From Bacteroidales bacterium (GTDB taxonomy: Bacteria > Bacteroidota > Bacteroidia > Bacteroidales > B18-G4), in contig JAGYLD010000002.1 of NCBI GenBank assembly GCA_018401355.1, positions 1 through 64,000 of the forward strand: a stretch of DNA of 64,000 bases, read 5' to 3'. The position numbers and the translations under genes were made by a program. The notes beneath the pieces were generated by a model, which worked only from the letters and a program-made list of their open reading frames with translations, was not told where the DNA came from and ran no database searches. The stretch's first letter is position 1; each line of letters opens with the position of its first letter. Positions 17,523-27,063 of this stretch are shown in pieces.

Positions 17523-19301
17523 ATGGACCTTATTACTGCAAAAGACCTTTTGTCTGCAAATAGGAATTTGAAATACCTTGGAGGAGAGTCTTTTGCAAGG
17601 TTGGTGATGAGGTTGCTCAAGCTGAATGAGCTCAACAGGAATTATAGTCCCCTTTCGGAATTGGAACCCAGGGAGTTCCTGGAAAAGGTTATCGAAAAAC
17701 TGGGTTTTAATTATGAGATCACACAGGAAGACCTGGATAATATACCTAAGGAAGGAGCATTTATTTCTATTCATAATCACCCTTATGGTGGTTTGGATGG
17801 CCTCCTGCTAATGAAATTTCTTGGAGAAGCAAGGCCTGATTTTAAGGTTCTGGTTAACTTTCTTTTAACAAAAATTGCTCCGGTAAAGGATTATTTCCTT
17901 CCGGTCAATCCTTTTGAAACCCATAAAGATGTCAGATCTTCTTTTTCAGGTTTGAAAGATGCTTTTAATCATCTGTCCATAGGTTCACCATTAGGAATTT
18001 ATCCAGCAGGTGAAGTTTCTTCATATCAATTTGATAAAAAGGATATTACTGACAGGAAGTGGCAGGTTTCAGTAATCAAGTTCATAAAAAAGGCACAGGT
18101 TCCTATCATTCCCATTTACTTTGAAGGCAATAACAGCTGTATGTTTCAGCTGTTGGGCATGATTCACCCTACACTCAGGACTGTAAAGCTGCCCTCGGAA
18201 TTATTCAATAAACAGGGCAAGACTGTTAGGGTTAGAATCGGGGCCCCCATCCCGGTTAAGGATCAGGAAATATTTAGTGATATCAATGATTTTAAGAAGT
18301 TTTTGAGGTCCAGGACCTATTCTCTTGGATTGAAATATGAGATACAGAAACAAAAAAAGGTGATTATCCCTCCTTCCGCTCCTGTTATAGATCCGTCTGA
18401 TGAAAGCATGATCAATGATGAGGTAGAATCCATCAGAGAGGAGTTCCTCCTTTTCAGTTTGCAAAATATGAGTGTTTTCTGTGTTCCATCTGCAAGGATT
18501 CCTAACATCTTAAAGGAAATAGGCCGCTTAAGGGAAATAACATACCGGGATGTTGGGGAAGGAACAAACAAAAACATTGATCTGGATCAATTTGATGAAT
18601 ATTACGAGCAGTTGTTTATCTGGGATGATGAAAATAAAAAGATCGTTGGAGGGTACCGTGCAGGTAAAGGCAAAGAGATCTTACCAAAATATGGTATAAA
18701 AGGTTTTTATGTGAATACATTATTCAGGATGAATCCGCAAATGATCCCTGTTCTGGATGAAACCATTGAACTTGGAAGGTCATTTGTAACTAAAGAGTAC
18801 CAGAAAAAAACCTATTCCCTGTTCATGCTGTGGAAAGGGATTCTGTATCTTTTATTAAAGCATCCTGAATACCGCTATCTGATTGGACCTGTTAGTATCA
18901 GCAATGCTTATTCGGACATATCAAAGTCACTGCTTGTTGAATTCATGAAAGCCAATTACTACAATTTTGAACTGGCCGGGCACATTCGTCCAAAAAGGGT
19001 TTTTCGAAAGAAAATCGATCCTGTTATTGACAGGGCTGTGTTTTTGAAACATACAGAAAATGACATCGGAAAACTGGACCGTTTTATTCAGGATTTTGAG
19101 CCCATTTTCAGGACCCCCGTTTTGTTGAAAAAATACATCAACCTGAATGCAGAGATCATTGGATTCAATGTAGATCCCAAATTCAATTACTGCCTGGACG
19201 GTTTAATGATCCTGGACCTATTGGATGTTCCAATGAGTACCATTGAATCGCTCTCGAAAGAACTGGAGGACAAATCCATCCTGGAGAGGTTTAAGAAATA
19301 A
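17523..19301 (+). CDS. Two-domain acyltransferase (PlsC-like plus OlsB-like), candidate amino-acid lipid synthase
   Basis: A 592-aa protein when started at the ATG at 17523; an upstream in-frame Met at 17436 lies inside the previous gene. The N-terminal half is a lysophospholipid-acyltransferase domain with the NHx4D motif (NHPYGGLD, residues 85-92) and a YPAGE motif. The C-terminal half (from about residue 330) has the GGYRAGKG...ELGRSFV pattern of OlsB/hemolysin-type N-acyltransferases of the GNAT superfamily. Fusions of this order (OlsF-type) make ornithine or related amino-acid lipids: the C-terminal part N-acylates the amino acid and the N-terminal part adds the second acyl chain by O-acylation. 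The amino acid used here (ornithine, glycine, serine) is not determined. Confidence 0.75.
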   Translation: MDLITAKDLLSANRNLKYLGGESFARLVMRLLKLNELNRNYSPLSELEPREFLEKVIEKLGFNYEITQEDLDNIPKEGAFISIHNHPYGGLDGLLLMKFLGEARPDFKVLVNFLLTKIAPVKDYFLPVNPFETHKDVRSSFSGLKDAFNHLSIGSPLGIYPAGEVSSYQFDKKDITDRKWQVSVIKFIKKAQVPIIPIYFEGNNSCMFQLLGMIHPTLRTVKLPSELFNKQGKTVRVRIGAPIPVKDQEIFSDINDFKKFLRSRTYSLGLKYEIQKQKKVIIPPSAPVIDPSDESMINDEVESIREEFLLFSLQNMSVFCVPSARIPNILKEIGRLREITYRDVGEGTNKNIDLDQFDEYYEQLFIWDDENKKIVGGYRAGKGKEILPKYGIKGFYVNTLFRMNPQMIPVLDETIELGRSFVTKEYQKKTYSLFMLWKGILYLLLKHPEYRYLIGPVSISNAYSDISKSLLVEFMKANYYNFELAGHIRPKRVFRKKIDPVIDRAVFLKHTENDIGKLDRFIQDFEPIFRTPVLLKKYINLNAEIIGFNVDPKFNYCLDGLMILDLLDVPMSTIESLSKELEDKSILERFKK

Positions 19302-19341
19302 AACGACCGTTTCCTCCAAAGAGGAAACAGCCGTTTTAAGT
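19300..19341. terminator. Bidirectional intrinsic terminator between convergent genes
   Basis: A 17-base arm at 19300-19316 pairs with 19321-19337 around a 4-base loop. On the + strand two positions are A-C mismatches; on the - strand both become G-U wobbles, so the stem is continuous in that direction. T-rich runs follow on both sides. It lies between the acyltransferase gene (+) and the S46 peptidase gene (-). Confidence 0.75.
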
Positions 19342-19365
19342 AAAAATTTATACAATTTTGTTGTT

Positions 19366-21627
19366 TTATTGAGCTGTTTCTGGTTCTTCAACCTCTTCGC
19401 TTACTTCCACCATTTCCGCTGCCGGTTTAACCTTTTTATCCACAATGGTTAACTCATCGATAAGGTTTTGGGCGCCGGCGAATTTATCTATGATAAACAG
19501 AACATAACGGATATCCACGCTGATTGTCCGCTGAAGTTCCGGTTCAAAAGCAATGTCACCACTCATGGCTTCCCAGTTACCGTCGAAGGCAATACCGATC
19601 AGTTCACCATTACCATTCATGACCGGGCTGCCGGAATTACCTCCGGTAATGTCATGGGTTGTCAGGAAACAAGTGATCAATCGTTTTTCGCCATTGATTT
19701 TCTCACCGTATTTTCCATAATCTTTTTCCTGGTAGAGTTTTTTCAGCTTTTCATCGACAATAAACTCATCATTGTTGGGATCTTCTTTTTCCATGACCCC
19801 TCGAAGGGTAGTAAAGTAGTTATAATAAACAGCATCGGCCGGATAATAGTCGAGCACCATTCCGTATGACAACCTCATTGTTGAGTTTGCATCGGGATAG
19901 TAAACTTTATCCGGGTTCATCTCACGCAATCCTGCAATGAACAGCCTGTCGTATTTGCTCATATTGCTTTGAGCCTGCTGGTATGCGCCACGGGCTTCCA
20001 TCATTTTTTGCATGAATGATCCGGCCAGAATATATGCCGGGTCTTTTTCAATGGTCTTTGCTTTGGGCTTATCCAGGAACTCATTCACCTTTTCCATGTT
20101 TGAGAAAACTGATTTTTCAAAAACATATTCAGCCAATGCTTTGAAATCGCCTTTATTTTTGTCGAGCATTTCTTTAAATTGTTCAGGGATAAAGTCTTCC
20201 TCAACTTTTTCATAATACAATTTGAACAGTCCTGCCATGACATCCTGGTCGAGTTTTTCGTTGTAATCTTTAAAATGGTTTTTGGCTGCTTCTCTCATTT
20301 CTGCGACAGTTTCTTCAACAATAGCTTCATTGGTCTTTTTTTCCAGGAGGTCGTATAATTGTCCGAAGCCCTGAGCATAGCCAAGAATTTCCGGTCCGTT
20401 CAAACCAGATAGGACAGTATAAAGGAATTTTTCATAGTCGCCACCCATGGCTTTATATGTTTCCTCATAATTATTCAGGACATCACCGTATTTTTCCTTT
20501 GTTTCAGTATTTGAATCCGCCCATTTCCGGAAGCCTTTTTCAATATCCTGTTTCTTGTCGATTACTTTCAGCCTTTTCAGTCCGCGTTCCTGTCCGATCA
20601 TATATTTCCAGGTATTTGAAGCACCGGCATATTTGGAAGCATATTGGATTTTAGTCTTGCGGTCCTTGTCCATATACTTTTTCCAAATTTCCAGCTTTTT
20701 ACCGAAAATGTTTATCAGGCTGGGATAGAGGTAGTTCATGTTGAATTCCACGCCGTAGGAGGTAAGATATCTTTGAGTGCTTCCCGGGTAGCCCCAGATC
20801 ATGGAAAAGTCACCTTTGTCATATCCGGCAATAGAAACCGGGAGATGATGTTTGGGTTTCATCGGTATATTTTCCTCTGAATATTCGGCAGATGATCCAT
20901 CGGGAGCAGTATATACCCTGAAGATGCAGAAATCGCCTGTATGTCTTGGCCACATCCAATTGTCGGTATCACCACCAAATTTTCCTACAGAAGAGGGTGG
21001 GCAACCTACCAGGCGGACATCTGTATACACCTCATAAACAAAAAGGTAGTATTCATTTCCTCCAAAGAAGCCTTTGGTTACGACATGGTATTTACCATCT
21101 TCGCTTGCTCTTTTCTTAAGCCTGCTGGTGATCTCTTTTACTTTGCCCGAACGTTCGGCTTCCGTCATGGTGTCGCTTAGGAAAGGAATAATACTATCCG
21201 TAATGTTGGCCATGCTACGGAAAAATGTTGCAGAGAGGCCTGGGTTGGCAAGTTCTTCTTCTTTGCTCATGGCCCAGAATCCATCAGCCAGGTAGTCATT
21301 TTCTATGGAACTATGTTCCTGGATATAACTAAAACCGCAGTGATGATTTGTAAATAGCAATCCCTCTTCAGATACAACTTCTGCAGTGCAGAAAAACCCT
21401 GAGGGCGTACTACCTCTTGAGAGTCCTACAATAGCGTCTTTAATGCTGGATGAATTAATAGAATAGATCTCTTCAGCGGTAAGCTGTAGCCCCATCTCCT
21501 GCATATCTACATAATTCAAACGCTCAACAAAGATGGGCAACCACATACCCTCATCAGGTGGTGTGGATGCAAAAGAACCCAAACCCAGGGTCAATGCTGC
21601 AAATACAATTAATAGTAACTTTTTCAT
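19366..21627 (-). CDS. S46 family dipeptidyl peptidase, DPP7-like
   Basis: A 753-aa exported peptidase with a signal peptide (about residues 1-20). The S46 motifs are present: the catalytic histidine block NHHCG at 94-98, and the serine block GGNSGSP with Ser near 665, in a trypsin-like fold. The S1-pocket position is Gly (AFDGNWE, about 683), as in DPP7, rather than the Arg that gives DPP11 its acidic preference. It should therefore release dipeptides with hydrophobic P1 residues, in the periplasm or at the cell surface. The C-terminus is an acidic low-complexity tail. It follows the M49-like lipoprotein gene by 28 bases and is probably co-transcribed with it. Confidence 0.92.
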   Translation of the reverse strand: MKKLLLIVFAALTLGLGSFASTPPDEGMWLPIFVERLNYVDMQEMGLQLTAEEIYSINSSSIKDAIVGLSRGSTPSGFFCTAEVVSEEGLLFTNHHCGFSYIQEHSSIENDYLADGFWAMSKEEELANPGLSATFFRSMANITDSIIPFLSDTMTEAERSGKVKEITSRLKKRASEDGKYHVVTKGFFGGNEYYLFVYEVYTDVRLVGCPPSSVGKFGGDTDNWMWPRHTGDFCIFRVYTAPDGSSAEYSEENIPMKPKHHLPVSIAGYDKGDFSMIWGYPGSTQRYLTSYGVEFNMNYLYPSLINIFGKKLEIWKKYMDKDRKTKIQYASKYAGASNTWKYMIGQERGLKRLKVIDKKQDIEKGFRKWADSNTETKEKYGDVLNNYEETYKAMGGDYEKFLYTVLSGLNGPEILGYAQGFGQLYDLLEKKTNEAIVEETVAEMREAAKNHFKDYNEKLDQDVMAGLFKLYYEKVEEDFIPEQFKEMLDKNKGDFKALAEYVFEKSVFSNMEKVNEFLDKPKAKTIEKDPAYILAGSFMQKMMEARGAYQQAQSNMSKYDRLFIAGLREMNPDKVYYPDANSTMRLSYGMVLDYYPADAVYYNYFTTLRGVMEKEDPNNDEFIVDEKLKKLYQEKDYGKYGEKINGEKRLITCFLTTHDITGGNSGSPVMNGNGELIGIAFDGNWEAMSGDIAFEPELQRTISVDIRYVLFIIDKFAGAQNLIDELTIVDKKVKPAAEMVEVSEEVEEPETAQ

Positions 21628-21655
21628 GGTTATAAAATTAATTTTAGTTTGATGA

Positions 21656-23353
21656 TTACAATCCGATTACGTCTACTCCTTGTTCAAAAACTATATCAAC
21701 AGGAATGTCTGAGGCATTAAGCCTGTCCAGGTCTTCCTGAAGTTGGGTGCTGACCGTTGCCTTGGCCTCAACCCATGCCCTGGCTGCTTCATAATCACCA
21801 TCTCCCTGGATATAGAGGATTTTCTTCATGAGGCTAACCATGGCTTTCTGCATTTTATCAAAATTGATGGTATAAATACCTTCTGCATTTCTTGTGAAGG
21901 CTTCATTTTCCCTGAAGTATTTAAAGCGCATCATATTGGCTTTTCCATGGGCACTTGCCGCACCAAAACGGCTTGACCGGAAAATACCTGCAAAAAATGT
22001 AACGTAGTTGTCCATCACTTCTCCCTCGGTCAATTCCCCCATTTCATACAATTTCGTAACAAGATACAGGCCCATAATATCAGCTTTGCTTTCTTCAATT
22101 GCAGAATATTGTTCTTTAAGTGCTTCCCTTGCTGTTCCCTTGTCGTTGATGGTATTTTTAATGCCCATAGCGTGACCTACTTCATGAAACATGGTATTTT
22201 CAAAGAAAGCATTGAAGGTTATATGCTTGCGTTGGTCTGGATTGATAAGTATATCGGAGATCGGAACAAGGATCTTGTCGAATTTCGCTTTCATAGCATT
22301 CTTAAGCTGCAGTTTCCTGGAACCGATCTTAATGTGAACTTCTTCATCGTTCGGCAGGTTAATGGCGATGGTTTTGCTTGCTGCATTGCAATCGCCTGCG
22401 TAATAAATAACATCATAAGCATTGATGTCGGCATCTGATCCCGGGACATCTTTTTTGTATTCATCTTCTACCGGAAGTCCTGCCTGCAAATCTGGCAACA
22501 TTGCGGAAAATTTGGCCAGTTTCTTGCTCCAGTCAATGTCTTTAAGAAGAATAAACGATTCATAGGCAGTTTTATATCCGAACATTTGATCTTCGTAGTT
22601 TTCTATCGGACCCACTACAAAATCAATATCTGATGATTTCATTTCCATCCATGCGAAGTCACTTGGCTGGAAATCATCAGTAAGGAGCGCATCTGCTCTT
22701 ATTTCCAGATACTTCTTAAAGTAAGGATCTTCGGCCAATGCCGCGGCTTCCTTCATCAGACCGGCAGCTTTTTGCAGATGGCTTTGGTAGGCTTCGTGGT
22801 ACCATACTGTTTTTAGAGATCCGTTTTCATCCCTTCTGATCAAAGTATACAGGCTCGTTTTATCAGGATTGTTGAAGGCTTCAAATTCTTCCGTTGTCAT
22901 ATCAGCCGGATAGAAATTGGCTCCTTTGGGCTTCGGTCCAACTTCCTTAATAAACGGTTTATTATTGTTGAGCCTGTCCCATGGTCCGTAATTGATTTTT
23001 GCAAAATCTTTGGAAGGCACATCTGTGATCCTTTGCAGAAAGCTTTCCTTGTTTCCGATGGCCTGTTTCCAGAACAGTTCATCCATGATGTCGGCCACTT
23101 CAAAGAGCTTTACCAATAATTGTTTTTGTTTGTCTGTAAGATGACTCACATCCGCAGTAAGCTCAAACGGAGCATAAATATTCAGCCGTTGTTCAACTTC
23201 TGCCTGGGATACCGGGTTAAGAGCTGTTCCCTGGGGGACAATGCCGGGATAATTGTTTTCCATTTCTTCAGCAGTTTGCTGCCTGGGTTCGCACCCATTG
23301 ATGATGATCATTCCTGTTATAAAAAGGATGAAAAAAATATTTTTCCTTGCCAT
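21656..23353 (-). CDS. M49-like (dipeptidyl peptidase III family) zinc peptidase, lipoprotein
   Basis: A 565-aa protein with a lipoprotein signal ending IINGC (Cys21). A zinc site HEVGH near residue 390 is followed about 30 residues later by EESKAD, the arrangement of the M49/dipeptidyl peptidase III family. Here it is a plain HExxH instead of the family's usual HExxGH with one extra residue. The expected action is release of N-terminal dipeptides at a membrane face. It stands between the export adaptor gene (82 bases upstream) and the S46 peptidase gene (28 bases downstream). Such pairing fits peptide utilisation. Proteins of this subgroup are often named Zn-dependent hydrolase or dipeptidyl-peptidase 3 family; activity is inferred. 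Confidence 0.78.
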   Translation of the reverse strand: MARKNIFFILFITGMIIINGCEPRQQTAEEMENNYPGIVPQGTALNPVSQAEVEQRLNIYAPFELTADVSHLTDKQKQLLVKLFEVADIMDELFWKQAIGNKESFLQRITDVPSKDFAKINYGPWDRLNNNKPFIKEVGPKPKGANFYPADMTTEEFEAFNNPDKTSLYTLIRRDENGSLKTVWYHEAYQSHLQKAAGLMKEAAALAEDPYFKKYLEIRADALLTDDFQPSDFAWMEMKSSDIDFVVGPIENYEDQMFGYKTAYESFILLKDIDWSKKLAKFSAMLPDLQAGLPVEDEYKKDVPGSDADINAYDVIYYAGDCNAASKTIAINLPNDEEVHIKIGSRKLQLKNAMKAKFDKILVPISDILINPDQRKHITFNAFFENTMFHEVGHAMGIKNTINDKGTAREALKEQYSAIEESKADIMGLYLVTKLYEMGELTEGEVMDNYVTFFAGIFRSSRFGAASAHGKANMMRFKYFRENEAFTRNAEGIYTINFDKMQKAMVSLMKKILYIQGDGDYEAARAWVEAKATVSTQLQEDLDRLNASDIPVDIVFEQGVDVIGL

Positions 23354-23435
23354 GTTGTTGGATTTAATGGTTCTAGGTGCGAAATTAAGAATATTATTTC
23401 AGAATGACTGATTATTTGGTGGTTTTCAGGATGAG

Positions 23436-24524
23436 CTACCATGAACTGTTGGGAACTTTGATCCTTTCTTCTTTTTTTATGCCGGATTTTACTTCAATGA
23501 AGATGCCATCAGACAATCCGAGTTTGACATTACGCTTTTCAAAGATCTGAGGCTGAGTTTCTATTTCAACAAATGCGGTATCATTTTCAAACTGAATGAG
23601 GCTTTCTGAAACCGACAACACACTGTCGATCCTGTCGAGTACAATATCTGCATTGGCACTATAACCTGCCCGTATAAAGAAATCGGTCCGGAGTTTTACA
23701 TCAGCTTTTATTTCAAACTGAATAGCTCCGTTTTCTTCCACTCCTTTTGGAGATATATGTTCGAGGGTGGCGTCGAATTTTGCATCTTCGATGGCCCCGA
23801 TAGACAGTATCAGCGGCATACCTTCTTTAATTTTTCCAACTTCTGTTTCATCTATTTTACCTTCAAACACCATTTCCCCCATATCTGCAACTGTAGCAAT
23901 GGTTGTCCCATCATTAAATGTGTTGCTTTCAATCACGGAGTTTCCTTCTTCTACAGGAACATCCAGGACCATACCATCGATGGTGGATCTGACAAGGGTG
24001 TTGGTGGTTTCTCCCGAGTCTTTGGTTTGCCCTTCTTTGATCAGCTGCAGGTTGTTTTCTGCAGCCGTGAGTTCTTCTTTGGCACTGTTATAGGCTACCT
24101 CGTAGTTTTCAAAATCTGCTCTGGGAATAACACCCTGTTCAAATAGGTCTTTCTGTCGCAGGTAATTTCTTTCGGCATCGCTGAGGTTGATCTCAGCCTG
24201 GTTTACCCTGGTTTCTGCGTTGTTGAGATTTACCATGTTGGGTATAATAGAAATTCTTGCAACAATATTTCCCTTTTCGATTTTATCACCAGGTTCAACA
24301 AATATCTCATCTATGATACCAGAAACTTTAGGTTTGATCTCAATTTCTTTTCGTGGAACCACAGAGCCTGTGGCCACGGTCTTTTTAATGATATTCCTGG
24401 TTTCAGCTGCGGTTGTTTCATAAATCACCGGTTTGTCTTTAGATTTGCCGTACAGATAAAAAATGGTATAACCAAATACGCCCAGGATAAGCAATCCAAT
24501 AAATATTTTCAAAAAGGTTTTCAT
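23436..24524 (-). CDS. HlyD/MacA-type periplasmic adaptor of ABC exporter
   Basis: A 362-aa membrane-fusion protein with one N-terminal membrane helix (about residues 5-24). A barrel-sandwich/lipoyl half follows (GSVVPRKEIEIKPKVSGIIDEI), then a coiled-coil hairpin (about 95-165) and the second lipoyl half with beta-barrel (VPVEEGNSVIES). This is the MacA-like layout linking inner-membrane MacB-type permeases to an outer-membrane TolC channel. It is the last gene of the export operon, 19 bases after the second permease. No TolC-like gene is in the window. The transported substrate is unknown. Confidence 0.88.
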   Translation of the reverse strand: MKTFLKIFIGLLILGVFGYTIFYLYGKSKDKPVIYETTAAETRNIIKKTVATGSVVPRKEIEIKPKVSGIIDEIFVEPGDKIEKGNIVARISIIPNMVNLNNAETRVNQAEINLSDAERNYLRQKDLFEQGVIPRADFENYEVAYNSAKEELTAAENNLQLIKEGQTKDSGETTNTLVRSTIDGMVLDVPVEEGNSVIESNTFNDGTTIATVADMGEMVFEGKIDETEVGKIKEGMPLILSIGAIEDAKFDATLEHISPKGVEENGAIQFEIKADVKLRTDFFIRAGYSANADIVLDRIDSVLSVSESLIQFENDTAFVEIETQPQIFEKRNVKLGLSDGIFIEVKSGIKKEERIKVPNSSW

Positions 24525-24543
24525 GATATCATTCGATTAATTG

Positions 24544-25815
24544 TTATTCATCTCTTAAAGCATCTATGGGTTTTATGCTGACAGCCCTCCTTGCCGGGAT
24601 AAAACCAGCGAATATGCCTGATATTACCAGGATTACCAGGGCCCTCATTGCCATATAAAAATCAACTTCCGGGTTGGTAAACATTTCATTCGCACCATTG
24701 GATCTTTCCAGGAAGAAATCAACAAGTTCTATGACTCCTACACCAAGTACAAGCCCCACATATCCAGCGATGGCAGTCAGAACGACTGATTCAATTATGA
24801 CTTGTGAAATGATGCTGGCCGGAGTGGCTCCTATGGCCCGTTGAATGCCTATTTCTTTTGTTCTTTCTTTCACGATGATAAGCATGATATTGCTGACGCC
24901 AATGATTCCTGCCAGCAAGGTTCCGATTCCCACAATCCAGATCAGGCCATTTATGCCACTGAAGAGCCTTCTCATTTTCATATATTCTTCTTCGACATTA
25001 AAGGAACCGATGGCCCTGTTATCTTCCGGAGCAATATTGTGCCTTGCTTTGAGAATTTCTTTGGCTTTTTGTTCTACCAGGGAAACGGGGTAATCTTCTT
25101 TCGAAGTGATGGAATACCACCCTACGACATCACCATAATTATATGTCTTTTGCAAGGTCGTAAAAGGAATATGAATGACCTGGTTTTCCCATTCTGCCCG
25201 CTGATCCCCTTTTTTGCTTTCAAAGACTCCAACCACCTGGAAATATACACCCTGGATACGAAGGTATTCTCCAATAACCTTTTCTTCGGGTGTAAACATT
25301 TCCTCCCTGATCCTGTTGCCGATGACAGCGACTTTTCTGTTTTCCTGAATGTCGAAATTGTTAATATATCTGCCATCCAGGATATTCACGGGGTCGATGA
25401 GGTTAAAATCCGGGTAGTTGCCTTCGATGGTGAAGGCTCCGGTTCTTTCTCCCCGGACGACGTTGTTGTTCCCCTCACGGCTCCAGCCCCTGATCTTTGG
25501 AGCAATATATTGAATTTCAGGGATGTTATCCAGCAAGGCTTGTGTATCGTTATTTTTAAAATTGTACCGGCGGCCTTGTGGAAAACCTTTGTAGGGTATG
25601 GTTGTCTGTTGTGTCCACATGAACATGCTGTTGGTGGCCATGTCTCCCCAGCCCTGGTTAACGGCATTGTGCAATCCTTTGCCGGAACCAAGCATGATCA
25701 CCAGCATAAATATGCCCCAGAATACTCCAAATGCAGTGAAGAATGTACGGAGTTTATTTTTTTGCAACGCACTGAATATTTCCTGCCACTTATCTATGTC
25801 GAATATTCTGATCAT
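24544..25815 (-). CDS. MacB/FtsX-type ABC permease, second of pair
   Basis: A 423-aa protein with one N-terminal membrane helix, a large periplasmic MacB-type domain (about residues 50-270) and three C-terminal helices carrying the FtsX signature (KERTKEIGIQRAIGATP near 325). The end, SIKPIDALRDE, is typical of the family. The N-terminus (DKWQEIFSALQKNKLRTFFTAFGVFWGIFM) is clearly related to that of the neighbouring permease, so the two are paralogues. It lies 8 bases from permease one and 19 bases from the adaptor. The two probably form a heterodimer, since the single ATPase is a separate protein. Confidence 0.9.
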   Translation of the reverse strand: MIRIFDIDKWQEIFSALQKNKLRTFFTAFGVFWGIFMLVIMLGSGKGLHNAVNQGWGDMATNSMFMWTQQTTIPYKGFPQGRRYNFKNNDTQALLDNIPEIQYIAPKIRGWSREGNNNVVRGERTGAFTIEGNYPDFNLIDPVNILDGRYINNFDIQENRKVAVIGNRIREEMFTPEEKVIGEYLRIQGVYFQVVGVFESKKGDQRAEWENQVIHIPFTTLQKTYNYGDVVGWYSITSKEDYPVSLVEQKAKEILKARHNIAPEDNRAIGSFNVEEEYMKMRRLFSGINGLIWIVGIGTLLAGIIGVSNIMLIIVKERTKEIGIQRAIGATPASIISQVIIESVVLTAIAGYVGLVLGVGVIELVDFFLERSNGANEMFTNPEVDFYMAMRALVILVISGIFAGFIPARRAVSIKPIDALRDE

Positions 25816-25823
25816 CCTGAATG

Positions 25824-27053
25824 TTATTCATCTCGTAGTGCAACAATGGGTTTAATGCTCGCTGCTTTACGTGCCGGGACAAAGCCTGCAAGTGCCCCGG
25901 AAACGATCAATATGATGGTGGCAATAATGGCCACCTGAATGTTCACTTCCGGATTGGCGAAATAATCGGCCGGAGGCAATAGGCTGGAAACAAGTTCCAA
26001 CACAGCTACACCAAGGACCAAACCAACATATCCTGCAAAGGCTGTGATGAGTATCGACTCCTGTAGTATCAGGCTGATGATAGACCAGGGCGTCGCTCCC
26101 ATGGATTTCCGAATGCCTATTTCTTTGGTTCTTTCCTTAACAACGATCATCATGATATTGCTGACACCTACAATTCCTGCTATAATGGTGCCAACGCCTA
26201 TTATCCAGATAAAAAGTCGTATTCCGGCGAAAAGGTTCATAAACTGTTGAAAATTCTCTATGGTGTTGAAAATGTTCATAGCTCGACGGTCGTTTACATC
26301 AAACTTGTATTTTGAAGCCAGCTTTTGCTTAACGAACTCCTCCATCTGTTTGCTTTCTTCAGCGGTGGCATCTTCCATGATCAATGTAAAATTCTGGATC
26401 CTGTTGCCCATATTGAAAAGCCTTTGAGCAGTGCTTACCGGGATGTACACCCTTCTCATGTCTCTTTCACCTCCGGGGTCATCAAATGTTCCGACTACTT
26501 TGAAAGGTACCCCGCTTACATTGATATATTTACCCAGTGGGTCTTCATCTTTGAACAGGGCATCCTGAACAATGGTACCAATGACAGCATTTTTTCTGTA
26601 TTTACTTATATCAAAAGGATTAAGGAATCTTCCACCAGTCATGGTCAGACGTTCCAGGTCACTGTAATCCGGGTGAATACCGATAATGTCATAATTGCCA
26701 TATTCAGATTTGTACTGAATGGTGTTGTTTTGCCATATGTTAATCCTGGCGGAGCTTTTATCAATTCCTTCAACGACTTTGAACATCTCATGGTCTTCAT
26801 TGGTAAACCGGATAAACCGCCCGGGTTTCATCCCCTTGTAGGGCATGCTTGTAATTCCTGGGTTGACCCATAAATAGTTGACCGCATCTCCCTCAAATTC
26901 TTTTTTAACGCCATTTTCGAGTCCATAGCCTGAACCAAGCAAAATGATAAGCATAAAAATCCCCCATGCGACAGAAAATCCTGTCAAAAAGGTTCTCATT
27001 TTGTTCTTCTTGATGGTGCTGAAGATCTCCTGCCATTTGTCCAGATCAAACAT
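25824..27053 (-). CDS. MacB/FtsX-type ABC permease, first of pair
   Basis: A 409-aa protein with the same layout as the next gene: an N-terminal helix, a periplasmic MacB-like domain and a C-terminal FtsX module with KERTKEIGIRKSMGATP and the ending SIKPIVALRDE. The ATPase domain found fused in classical MacB is absent and supplied by the gene upstream (10 bases away). These permeases work as mechanotransmitters, moving a substrate from the periplasm through the adaptor and TolC rather than across the inner membrane. The substrate (peptide, lipid or antimicrobial) cannot be inferred. Confidence 0.9.
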   Translation of the reverse strand: MFDLDKWQEIFSTIKKNKMRTFLTGFSVAWGIFMLIILLGSGYGLENGVKKEFEGDAVNYLWVNPGITSMPYKGMKPGRFIRFTNEDHEMFKVVEGIDKSSARINIWQNNTIQYKSEYGNYDIIGIHPDYSDLERLTMTGGRFLNPFDISKYRKNAVIGTIVQDALFKDEDPLGKYINVSGVPFKVVGTFDDPGGERDMRRVYIPVSTAQRLFNMGNRIQNFTLIMEDATAEESKQMEEFVKQKLASKYKFDVNDRRAMNIFNTIENFQQFMNLFAGIRLFIWIIGVGTIIAGIVGVSNIMMIVVKERTKEIGIRKSMGATPWSIISLILQESILITAFAGYVGLVLGVAVLELVSSLLPPADYFANPEVNIQVAIIATIILIVSGALAGFVPARKAASIKPIVALRDE

Positions 27054-27063
27054 GAAGGTGAGA

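Noticed and set aside
19435-19443. DnaA box (TTATCCACA) suggesting oriC
   Set aside because: A single copy within the S46 coding sequence without a cluster of boxes or an A/T-rich unwinding element is expected by chance.
24841-25938. 365-aa open frame on the + strand opposite the permease genes
   Set aside because: It is antisense to two well-supported permease genes, is cysteine- and phenylalanine-rich as expected of a reverse-frame artefact, and matches no family.
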